Shown: positions 24,730-33,918 of the stretch, one piece after another
Numbering within the stretch: position 1 is the stretch's first letter
Layout of the letters: every line of letters begins with the position of its first letter
DNA from: Sambucus nigra
Taxonomy: Eukaryota > Streptophyta > Magnoliopsida > Dipsacales > Adoxaceae
Assembly: GCA_949130495.1 (NCBI GenBank)
Contig: OX422221.1
Span: forward strand, 155,303,241 to 155,367,240
Direction of reading: 5' to 3'
Length of the DNA stretch: 64,000 nucleotides
Made by a program: the position numbers and the translations under genes
Notes under the pieces: generated by a model
The model's input: only the letters and a program-made list of their open reading frames with translations
Database searches by the model: none
Told to the model about the DNA's origin: nothing

Positions 24730-25347
24730 CTAAGGTGAGGTACTCCTGCGAATAAAGCCCTGACCTAACAGCTGCTCTATCTGATCCCGTAGCTCTCTCA
24801 TCTCAGCTGGAGCCATACGGTACGGTGCGCGTGCAATAGGTCTCGTACCCGGTAGCAAATCTATAACGAAGTCTATCTCTCGACTGGGTGGTAAGCCTGG
24901 TATCTCCTGAAACACATTCGAATACTCCCTGACAACTGGGATCGAATCTAAAGGGATCACAACCTCCTTAGAGGTATCCTCCTCAATGTAATACAGATGA
25001 GCGGTCGATCCTCCCTCTGGGCGAGTCATCGCCACTACAAACATCTCTTGCCTCGGAATGGCAAAAACAATGCTCCCGCTGAAGCAATCAATCATGGCTC
25101 TATATGCTACGAGCCAATCCATACCGATGATCACATCGTGAACATGCATGTCTAACACTAACATGTCTGCAGGCAATACCAAACCACCAATCTCTACCCC
25201 CACTCCCCGGCATATAAAGAAAATAAGTGACACACTCCCCAATGGTGAGTCGACACACGTCACTGTGCTCTCTGCCGTAGCTAACAATCCTAAAGCTTTC
25301 GCGAAGTGTGTAGCTATAAAACAATGTGTAGCACCCGTATCAAACAA
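24730..25347 (-). CDS. Protease and protease-RT linker segment
   Basis: Begins inside the aspartic protease. The active site 'FDTGATHCF' is at residues 2-10, followed by 'VLDMHVHDVIIGMDWL', the usual G-M-D-W flap region, and the linker 'FVIDLLPGTRPIARAPYRM' leading into RT. It is in the same frame as Gag and the RT segment. A TAG codon at 24730-24732 ends it; another TAG at 25456-25458 separates it from Gag. The Met start is not meaningful: the frame is open upstream to 25455. Confidence 0.92.
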   Translation of the reverse strand: MFDTGATHCFIATHFAKALGLLATAESTVTCVDSPLGSVSLIFFICRGVGVEIGGLVLPADMLVLDMHVHDVIIGMDWLVAYRAMIDCFSGSIVFAIPRQEMFVVAMTRPEGGSTAHLYYIEEDTSKEVVIPLDSIPVVREYSNVFQEIPGLPPSREIDFVIDLLPGTRPIARAPYRMAPAEMRELRDQIEQLLGQGFIRRSTSP

Positions 25348-25455
25348 TACCCGACCTATAGTGCCATGGATAGGAAACGTACCTTCGATCGCGGGCGGTG
25401 CCTGTGGAACTGCAGCCTGGTGGACGTTATAGACACGTCCATACTGTAGCTGCCC

Positions 25456-26064
25456 CTACTGAATTGGGACTGCTGGAATGGGTGGCAATGCTGCCATCTG
25501 TGGCGGTGCGGGAAGAGCGACGGGAAACATAGGCCTCTGTGGCTCCTGGCGAGCACCCTGCTGCTGCTCCTGTGGGGCCCTGCCCCTATCAGGACAATCC
25601 TGTCGTTTATGGCCAGTCTTGCCATAAACAAAGCACTTCCCTGGGAAGTTCCCCCCTCTCTGCCCCTGCTGTCCCCGGCCCTGGTGGCCGTTACCGTTCC
25701 TCCCTTGGCCCTGCTGGCCCTGATGAAACTGCTGCTCATTCTGCCCTTGTTGGCCCTGATGGCCGTTTGGACCCTGATGGCCCTGACGGAAACCTCCCTG
25801 TCCCTGCCTGTAGTTCCCTGACCGGAACCTCTTATTATCCCACTGCTGGGAGCCCTGCTCATTCTGTCTCTGCCCCTGACCAGATTGTGCCCCGCTAGCA
25901 CCATGTCCTCCAGTCCTGCCCTGATGGCTATACTCTCCCGACCTCTTGCCCTCGGCCATATGAAAACGATGGTCCTGGCAGTGTAACAATGCAGCGTTAA
26001 CCACATCAGAATATGTGGCCAAGGATAGGTTCCCTAGTAGATGCTGACGGATCCTCCAATTCAA
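25456..26064 (-). CDS. Gag C-terminal part with zinc knuckle
   Basis: Continues the Gag frame after the TAG at 26086-26088. The middle is a long Gly/Gln/Arg-rich stretch ('QGRGQQGQRGG') followed by a knuckle 'CFVYGKTGHKRQDC': the usual C-x2-C-x4-H-x4-C with the second Cys replaced by Tyr, which would weaken zinc binding. It ends at a TAG codon at 25456-25458, just before the protease region. The knuckle binds genomic RNA in this family. Confidence 0.88.
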   Translation of the reverse strand: MNWRIRQHLLGNLSLATYSDVVNAALLHCQDHRFHMAEGKRSGEYSHQGRTGGHGASGAQSGQGQRQNEQGSQQWDNKRFRSGNYRQGQGGFRQGHQGPNGHQGQQGQNEQQFHQGQQGQGRNGNGHQGRGQQGQRGGNFPGKCFVYGKTGHKRQDCPDRGRAPQEQQQGARQEPQRPMFPVALPAPPQMAALPPIPAVPIQ

Positions 26065-26085
26065 CCCGTCGGTGAACTTCTCAAT

Positions 26086-26703
26086 CTACTTCTTCTCTAT
26101 TGGTATCTCGTCTGGAACGATGTTCAACAGATTAGTGAACTCGGCCTCATACTCGGCCACTATCTTGCCTTCCTGCTTCAGGCTCATCAATCTTCTCCTC
26201 ATTTCCGTATGAACAGCTGACGAAAAGTACTTGCGGTCGAACCGCACCCAGAACTCCTGAATCTTGAGAGTATCCCTCTCCTCTGCGGTGGTAATAGACT
26301 CCCACCACTGTAGTGCAGATCCCACTAGTTTGAAAGTAGCTAGCACCTGTTTCTGAACATCAGTGCACTCATGCATCCTCAGATGCCTCTGTATATCTTT
26401 CCTCCATTGGCTCGAGACTACTGCATCTGAACTACCTGCAAACTCTGGCGGATGAGCTTTCTGAAAAGCATCTCGTACACGCTCCCAAGCAGACGGGAAT
26501 GCATTAACCTGTGCTGGCGCGGCAACCGGCGCCTGAGGCGGTGCCTGCTGAATCATGGCAATCGCGGCATTTACCGCTTGGGCTACTATAGCTGCAACCT
26601 CAGCGGCGTTCATCATGCCCTGAACTTGAGCGGGCTGGGGTTCGGGCGTTGCATCCCTGGGAACTCGTCGTGCACGTCGTGGAGGCATCTGAAATAAGAA
26701 CAA
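26086..26703 (-). CDS. Gag N-terminal (capsid) part
   Basis: Starts at 26703 with 'MFLFQMPPRRARRVPRDATP'; the second Met at 'MPPRRARR' is a plausible alternative start. After an Ala/Pro-rich part comes the retrotransposon Gag domain: 'FQKAHPPEFAGSSD' and 'ATFKLVGSALQWWESI', then 'EFWVRFDRKYFSSAV' and 'LKQEGKIVAEYEAEFTNL'. Gag assembles the cytoplasmic particle. A TAG at 26086-26088 follows 'IPIEKK', and the same frame continues beyond it. Confidence 0.92.
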   Translation of the reverse strand: MFLFQMPPRRARRVPRDATPEPQPAQVQGMMNAAEVAAIVAQAVNAAIAMIQQAPPQAPVAAPAQVNAFPSAWERVRDAFQKAHPPEFAGSSDAVVSSQWRKDIQRHLRMHECTDVQKQVLATFKLVGSALQWWESITTAEERDTLKIQEFWVRFDRKYFSSAVHTEMRRRLMSLKQEGKIVAEYEAEFTNLLNIVPDEIPIEKK

Positions 26704-26859
26704 AGTTTATAAGTTCACGGTTATAAACTTAATATAGCTGAAGAACGAAGCATACAAAAAGGAGTACAACAGTCCTAAAATATAGGGCTCTATATCAAAG
26801 AGACTTAGCGGAAACATAATAGCCGTACAGATCCTAAAGGACACTAGAACCTAATGCTA

Positions 26860-26868
26860 CTGATACCA
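26860..26868 (-). other. Primer binding site of the Tekay-like element
   Basis: TGGTATCAG on the minus strand, followed by a slightly altered tag, lies two bases after the LTR. It complements the 3' end of initiator tRNA-Met, the usual primer of this lineage. Confidence 0.85.
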
Positions 26869-26870
26869 CC

Positions 26871-29850
26871 TGTGACACCCCGACTAATTAAATACCGGGT
26901 AGCTACTCCTTTATTAAATTAATTCAAAATGCCAAGTTGGCTCAGTTAATAGCATCACTGTCGAAAACATTTTTATTATTACTAACCACCTAGTATTTAA
27001 AAAGTAAGTGCCAAATTTTAATTAAGGTCCGATTAACATGCAACAAGTGTAATGAAGAAATAAATAGCACCATTCATCATACTTAAGTAAAACGAATAAT
27101 CATCACATAGTGTAAATAAAGTCTGGAGGAAAACTCCTCACTACAATCCCATAACTGAAATAAATAACCGAATACTGAAATAATACATGCTAAAGTCTGA
27201 AAACTGAAATGTAAAAGATGTCTAATAGAAATGGGCAACATGCCCTACAACTGATAGATAGTGACTCTGGAATCCAAAAGATGGAAGCGTCTATAAGCAA
27301 AGTCCCTGTAGCTTCCATAAGCAGCTACAGCTCGTCACCTGAATGAGTATCCTATGCTTGGTGTCCTTATGGCTGGGCACCTAAAATGGTTTTACAAGAA
27401 AAAGATTTGAAAAGCAAACGGGTCAGATCCCGAATGTGGAGTTATATTTTAAAAACCTGCAAGTGCTTTAAAAACATTTAAAACATTAAATGCAAAGTTC
27501 ATGTTAGGACGTGCACTCACATGATATTCTCACCTCTCGTCTAACTGTGCACTCCTAATGTAAGTACCCATCTAGAGTGATACACTCTACTAGCTAAGTG
27601 ACAACATATCTAGATAGACTATCATAGGACCTACCATTATTACTCGGTTCTCTTAACATAATAACGCTCGTAATTAAGTAGGGTTTAACGTAACTCATAT
27701 GTTCAATATGAAATATATATAACTACCAGTTAACTCGTTATATTTCTCGAAACAATACCGTAATTATATTCACATCATTAACATGAAGGTTCTCATTAAT
27801 TAAGTGTATATTATTCACATCATAAATATACAATACAAGCACCCCGAGAACTAAGTTGCGGTGCACACATACGCTGCTATCCATCCCGGTACATCACGTA
27901 CATAAGGATCACATATTCCGAATCTCTCAGGAATAGTTCAGATAACACAAATCACAAATAGTGGAGGCGAACACAGTCACATCACATGGGTCACGCACAT
28001 ACCTACGCTCCCACGATCAGCGGACTTACTAACATCCCAATAAGTCTTTCTCTGACCTATGTTCATCGAGGTACCAGTCTATATCCCCCCCGTAGGCACA
28101 CAAGGATTAGAGGGTCCTAAGCGAACGCAACCTCTCGTGATAGCAAGTATGGTAGGTATGTCATACATACAATTCATATACCAATACTAAGTAAACACAC
28201 GTCTTAGTAATATCGTATTTTAATCGTAGTACACATCGCATTCTCGTACTAACTATAATTATCACAATTTATACTACTCCGGTTTATAATCATACGCGCC
28301 ATAATTTTCTCACGTCATAATAGACACTCACGTCTCAACCCAAACGGTTCATTCTAATTTAACTCACTTGTATATAATTTCCTTCTCATAAATACCCAAA
28401 TGTACCAATTCTATCATTACTACATCTACGGAATGATATCTATATCCTCGAATAAGTTTACGGAACTCCAAATATCAAAACAGTCCAAAAAGGACCAAAC
28501 TGTCAACTCGTTAGAAGTCTCGTTCGAACGAGACTGTTCGAACGAGATTCCTCTGCCAACTCGTTAGAAGTCTCGTTCGAACGAGGCTGTTCGAACGAGG
28601 TCCCAGTTCGTTCGAACGAACTGTACCTTCTAATGATATCTCGTTCGAACGAGATATCGAACGAAATCCATTCTCGTTAGCAGCGACTGGTCAACTCGTT
28701 AGAAGCTCGTTCGAACGAGTTCGTTCGAACGACCTGGGTAGGGGCTTCTAACGAGATGCCAGATTCGTCCCAGATTTTTCCCTTCCTCGTTTTTAACCAT
28801 TTTAACACTTCTAATCTCATCCAAAGTTCATCCCAACAACGTTTTATGGTCTCTAAGTGATCCTAAACATATTCAAGTCAACTCCTAACATGTTTTCAAG
28901 GATTAAATCTCTTCGACATCAATTAACATATGAATTTCTACACTTTTCCCCAATTATCTCAAGAACATGAACCCTAACATTTTGAATCATGAATTAACCC
29001 AACAAAATCCGTTTTAATTTCTTTTCAATCATGTATATCATCAGTAAAAACATCTACCTATCATTCTACATGCAATCCTTCTCAAATTTCTCAAGTTCTA
29101 TGATCTAAACTACGCGGGTTTTCATTATCTTTCAAGAACAATCGATATTCTCCAATTTCTAACATGGAAAAGACATTCTCTGAAATTAAATGGAATAAAG
29201 TCACTTTCCTTGGTTTGATTTCTGACTTTGGTGTAGGTTTGATGATGTTTTTCTGCAGAATTTCCTCTCTCCAAGCTCCTTCTCCAATGGTGGCTTAAGG
29301 TGGCTAGGGTTTGTTTTGGGGAAAGTTGTAAACCTAAAGATAACCTCTGTAGCTTAATGGTTTAATATGGGATGGTTAGTGGTCTTAGTGGGTTTAATCC
29401 ACATCAGATTTACATCTCTAATTTTCGTCACTTTTAATTCCTAAAAATGTAAAATTACCAAAATACCCTTTAAGTTGCCGGTATGGCCTAAAAATACCCC
29501 GGGACCCAAGTTATACCCCCGGCTAGTGTTTTCTGACTATCTCGACCCTTCCGGACGCGTTGGCTCACTCAAAATGACCATACGGGTTATAGATTTTAAA
29601 TTCACTTTTATTATCAAAATATTATACCGTGACGCGGCGGTCCCACGCGTCTCAACAAAATTTCTAAAATGCCGTATATAAATCTCATGACAAATTTTAT
29701 AATACCTAGTTCATATATAATCATATATGCACGTAATCAAATACCAACTCACATCTTGTAAGTATTTATAACCCGGATTAATTTCCAATTAATACGCATT
29801 TAATTAATTAATCACCAAAATAAATATAGCCAAAAGTACGGGGTATTACA
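26871..29850 (-). mobile_element. 5' LTR of the complete Tekay-like element
   Basis: 2980 bp, TG...CA ends, followed by the target duplication accgt. On the minus strand it would carry the promoter; no convincing TATA position was fixed. Bases 28480-28750 repeat the palindrome cluster of the other LTR, with small changes (for example 'ctgttcgaacgag' for 'ctgtttgaacgag'). Confidence 0.95.
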
Positions 29851-29855
29851 ACCGT

Positions 29856-29880
29856 CAGGTGCCACATGTCCGGTCCGCAC
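29856..29880. repeat. Right arm remainder of the inverted repeat
   Basis: 'caggtgccacatgtccggtc' pairs with 18944-18970; the inner part of this arm is 19022-19033 on the other side of the Tekay-like insertion. Confidence 0.7.
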
Positions 29881-29910
29881 AAGAGCATTATTATTATTAC
29901 TAGTTGTAAA

Positions 29911-29927
29911 CTCGCGCGATGCGCGGG
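29911..29927 (-). terminator. Helitron 3' terminal hairpin
   Basis: Seven-base stem with a GAT/ATC loop and one G-T pair, located a few bases before the terminal CTAG. In Helitrons this hairpin marks the end of rolling-circle transfer. Confidence 0.75.
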
Positions 29928-31083
29928 GTAGACGATTGTGATTCGAACAAAAGAGAGAGACAGAGAGAGAACTCATTTATTTAATCTTTTAATTAGGCTA
30001 TCTTAGGAGAAAGAAGTCCCTATGTTAAATCAAGTAATATTAAAATAAAAAGAAATATTTTGAAAATTTTGTTTTTCTTATTGGTCTTTATAGTGGGTTC
30101 ATTAAAATGAAAATCATTAGTACTACCGAATTGTTATATACTCCGGTTAGCAACCATTATGGGCCTATTGCTTATTACTACCTCCGTAATATAAATCGAT
30201 GCTTGGTTTCATATAGTACCGATAGAACGATATAGGTCGATGATAGCACAGATGAGATCTTTCGTCGAAATCGTCTGTCTAAATTTTTTTTCATACCGTT
30301 ACTTCTTCGTAGATTTTTCTCTTCAATCTCTTCTCAAAGTCTTTTACACCCTATCACGAATACTCCCCAAATGAAACAACCATCATCTCATGTGTAACTA
30401 TGTGGGAAAATTTCATAATTATATCACTAGATTTATATTGTAATATGATTATTCTCATATAAAAAGTCAACCATAAATTTAGTTGATCAGGTTTAACAAT
30501 CATGGTGAGTTGAACCAATTATAGTTAGATTATTTTAAGTATCACCTTTCTAGTGCTTTTTGTATTTGGAAGAATCATTTTCATTAACACGATTAGATGC
30601 TTTAAGAAATGCAAGTTCACTTAAAACTAAATGCATACTATATAAAAAAGGTGTTAATTCCTTCAACACAAATACTTATATATCAATATACACATTTACA
30701 TATCAAACCACTAAAACCCATCATCAACAAATAATAAAAACTTTTCCAAAATCCAATCATTATCTACGTATCCTTAAAACACGTATCAATCCAAAAAACA
30801 CAACCTCCTCTGATCCAATTCCATATTGAAAAAACACACTACTTAAGAATGTAATAATCACGCACTTAGCATGGATGTCACAAAGGTCGGTGTTTTCAAA
30901 GAGACCATGAGGAAGTTCTCCTGTAGGGCCAACACCACAAATTCAAAACTTATTTTTTTTTTTGAAAAAAACAACTGAAATCACATAATAACTTGAGAAG
31001 GGCAAAGGAATGTAAATGTATGAAACAAAGAACCTGCAATATTTCAAACATTCCAACATACAATTTCACCGCTAGTTGTTTCT

Positions 31084-31440
31084 TCAAGCCAGATGCCGGT
31101 ACCACTTTCAGTCACCTTTGCCTCTCTCCAAAAACTCCCTTTCAATCAGAGACTAAATTCTTTTCTTTATCACAACCGGGTTGGGTAGGAATCGTGACTG
31201 CAGCTGCTTTGTCACCTCAGCAACAATATTATTATGTTCCAACGCCCACCTCACCTTCATTATTCTATCATTGCCTCAATCTGAGGCTTTTTATCCTCCT
31301 CCACTCTCTGTCTCGTCTCCTTCTTCTATGGCTCGGACTCCTTTTGGGGAAAAACAATACCTATTTTAACCTTGTAGAATTTACTCGTAAATTTGTCGTT
31401 AAAAAAAATGTATCGTACTCAGCAATCTCCTTACTCAGAG
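31084..31440 (-). pseudogene. CUL3: Cullin-3 C-terminal fragment captured by the Helitron
   Basis: Minus-strand translation gives, in order, 'FFFNDKFTSKFYKVKIG', 'QKESEP', '[18 protein letters not shown]', 'RIMK', '[20 protein letters not shown]' and '[10 protein letters not shown]', ending near 31084 with a stop after 'RHLA'. This is the cullin-homology end plus the neddylation/winged-helix domain of plant CUL3, the scaffold of BTB-type ubiquitin ligases. The Lys of 'RIMK' (31255-31257) corresponds to the NEDD8 acceptor. It is dead: in-frame stops after 'SEP', 'KKRI' and 'KGD', and an indel just before 'RIMK'. No N-terminal BTB-adaptor-binding part is present. The wording fits CUL3 rather than CUL1, CUL2 or CUL4. 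Confidence 0.85.
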
Positions 31441-31449
31441 AAATACATT

Positions 31450-33650
31450 CTAAGATTGTACTCTATCTATATTCTCCGTGGCCTTAAACATGTTGAATAA
31501 TCAGACTTTTAAAAAAAGACTGTAAACAAAGGAACCAAACAACAAAAGCAACAACCAATTACCCTAATTTTTATCTCAATTTAATCACACAAACAATTCA
31601 ATCAAACAACAAATGTACCAAATACAATTGAACTCAAAAAGAAAAAAAGGGAAATAAATAAGAACCCACATCAAACAACAAAGGACTTAGTTCATTTTCT
31701 AGACCAAACAATATATACACTCATTTTCTAGCAAGAAAATCTCCAATCAAAGGAACCAAACAAAAAATAAAAATATCAACTACAGCCATTAAGATCTCAA
31801 CAATATCAAAACTTGAGCTTTTTTATGTGAAAATTGTCGAACACACCCAAAATGTACCCCAAGACAAATAACAATTTTTTTTTATGATCAAGATTTAAAG
31901 TAGAAAAATTACCAGACTTTTTGTTGGAATTTTCATCCATGTCATAATAAAACTTGTATGTAAAATACCTCAAATAACAATCAACATTAGATAAATAAAC
32001 TTTGTGTGTAAAATACATCAAATACATATTATCTTCGTGGCCTTAAACATAAAATATTCAAAACTTATATATGTTTAGATAACGTAATACAGAGAGAGTA
32101 TCACCATTAGATAAACAAACTTTGTATAAGCTTCACCTTCTTCATCGCCTTGTCGTGTGGGTCCCATATCGTTGTGAGGTAGAAAATTCACCATCCCAAA
32201 CACAAACAGAGCAACTGCTGGAGGGGGAAGAAAACATCAATGTGGAGTCTTTTTTGTAATCTTCTTTTGATTCTGCTATGTGGGTTAATATAGGCATAAT
32301 ATGTGTGATCTAGAAAAGGGCAAAAGTGTAGAACAATTATTCTTCATTCAGATTAAAAAATAATAATGTTGTGTATATACTTTCAAAATCTACAACTGAA
32401 TCCAGAAAAAGAGGCTCAAACCAAAAAAATAAGAAACAACCAAATGAGTGTTTTTAAGTCACTATAGTTAATCTAAATAGAAGCCCACCCAATTTGAAGC
32501 TCTATGTGAAGTGACCCAAGGTCCTAATTCTTGATCGGACGCTCCATTGACATATACCATCAAATTCATCTTTCCCTAAACAAGAACAAACAATCAGGGC
32601 TAAATCTTTCACAAATGATAACTAATTATAAAGAAAATCTATGTTATTTAATCTAAAGCATAAAAATTCATACATACATACATACATACATACATACATA
32701 CTGTGTGCAGGGGATATTGGTCAATAAATGATCAGGAGCCATATTTACCGTTCAATAACATAAAAAGTGAGACCTTAACCATGGGTTGTCCTCGATTGAA
32801 AGAACTGATATCCGGTCGCCATTAATTAGTGGATAAAAATGGTTCAACGTATTCAACAGAGAGAGTATCATCAATAAGGCTCATTTTTTCGCGCAACTTC
32901 GATAGTTGAAATGCAAAAAATCTTATCTCTCATATAATTTTTCTATACAAATAAAATTTAGCGGGATCAGTGCTATATAGACACCTAAGTATTGATATGA
33001 ATTTAATGAAACGATTTTCCTTATCAACAAAATTGCGGTGCATCAGACTGAGCTGAATTTACTGACACAAAACCATTGAAGGACTCGTCGTTAGCACCGA
33101 GCTAGAACCGCAATAATTCTTTCCATATCATGACAGCACATGACTTTGATCCGAGGAATTAAAGCATGTATTTATATTAGGAATCAATGGTGAACCAATT
33201 TGTGTGGTGTTTTATTCGGGAAATTTGAACAATTCAACCCCATTTTTCATTGGCTAAATTCAACATGCCCATAGACGATAGTTGAATTGACTGATCTAAA
33301 ATTAGAGGTCGGTCAAAAACACTTGGGTGGTGCGGAAGCGAATGATTATTGATATATATTGTGAAAGGAGATGCAAAGATATACAATACAACGAATGGTT
33401 GATTTGGGGGGACTCACTAGGGTAGAGAGAGAGAGAGAATGTGGAAGGGGCGTTAATTAATTACAGACTTAAGAGTCCCGTGGTTTACCTACGTCCGGCG
33501 TGATAAAAAAGATGAAAAGAGTATGTATGACACGTACGAAATGGAATACAAAATTAGGGGGAGAGAGAAACTTAGAACTTGATAATGCCACATGGATAGC
33601 TTTATTGCTTAGAATTCTTAATGGATTGTATAGTAATTTAGAGTATATAG
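31450..33650. other. Helitron interior, nothing else recognised
   Basis: AT-rich. A 'cgtggccttaaacat' phrase occurs at 31479 and 32036, and an 'agagagagtatca' phrase at 32092 and 32859, so parts are duplicated. A (CATA)n run lies at 32662-32702. One stretch (about 32470-32570, minus strand) is open for some 35 codons but has no recognised domain. Confidence 0.5.
32662..32702. repeat. (CATA)n microsatellite
   Basis: Ten or so repeats of 'cata' within the Helitron. Confidence 0.95.
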
Positions 33651-33653
33651 AGA

Positions 33654-33655
33654 TA

Positions 33656-33711
<56 letters not shown>

Positions 33712-33726
33712 TACTATTATTATTTT
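33654..33726. repeat. (ATT)n microsatellite, Helitron target
   Basis: A run of more than 20 ATT units with a few ATTACT interruptions. A short matching stretch ('attattattatta', 29887-29899) lies on the other side of the Helitron. Confidence 0.95.
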
Positions 33727-33918
33727 CTCGACGGGAGCACAATCACTGGGAGAGCTGCAGTCTCCAAAAGCTCAGACGATTTAGATGAATGCAGACTATG
33801 GCACATGTTCTTAGGGCATGCTGGCAAGAAATCTCTGCAAGGTTTGATAAAGAAAGACCTGTTAAAAGGAGCTAAGACAGTCAAGATTGATTTTTGTGAA
33901 TACTTTTTCTTGGGTAAG
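33727..33918 (+). pseudogene. Ty1/copia GAG-pre-integrase fragment
   Basis: The plus-strand frame gives 'DGSTITGRAAVSKSSDD', 'CRLWHMFLGHAGKKSLQGL' and 'LLKGAKTVKIDFCEYFFLGK': the H-x-x-L-G-H and C-x(n)-L-G-K pattern that precedes the integrase in copia Pol. The first part of the element (5' LTR, gag, protease) is missing; the fragment starts at the ATT microsatellite. At 33918 it is interrupted by the second Tekay-like element and resumes at 43768. Confidence 0.85.

Larger units (their letters stand above)
19034..29850 (-). mobile_element. Complete Tekay/Del-like Ty3/gypsy retrotransposon
   Basis: A 10.8-kb element read on the minus strand: LTR 26871-29850, PBS 26860-26868, Gag-Pol, PPT just before the LTR at 22012. 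Domain order is Gag, zinc knuckle, protease, RT, RNase H, integrase, chromodomain-like tail. RT before integrase defines Ty3/gypsy; the tail and the roughly 3-kb LTRs point to the Tekay (Del) chromovirus lineage. A perfect 5-bp target duplication (accgt) flanks it. It disrupts an older inverted repeat. It cannot make its full proteins: three in-frame TAG codons and one frameshift interrupt an otherwise continuous Gag-Pol. Confidence 0.95.
29900..33653 (-). mobile_element. Non-autonomous Helitron with captured gene piece
   Basis: Read on the minus strand it starts TCTCTATATACTCTAAATT at 33653 and ends with a GC-rich hairpin (CCCCGCGC-ATC-GCGCGAG, 29927 to 29911), seven bases, then CTAG at 29903-29900. 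It is preceded by A and followed by T, the A|T target typical of Helitrons, and makes no target duplication. Both flanks are (ATT)n, so it inserted into a microsatellite. No RepHel protein is encoded. It carries a Cullin-3 fragment at 31084-31440. The 3' end is textbook; the 5' end is less certain, because Helitron 5' ends carry little signal. Confidence 0.75.

Noticed and set aside
25356..26006. A 216-codon minus-strand frame overlapping Gag in another frame
   Set aside because: It is a shadow of the Gly/Gln-rich Gag region, caused by low-complexity codons.
24730..26088. Staged UAG readthrough as the normal expression mode of the element
   Set aside because: One TAG falls in a motif where Trp is conserved, and other dead elements here show the same TAG bias, so mutation is the simpler reading; kept as a question in the findings.
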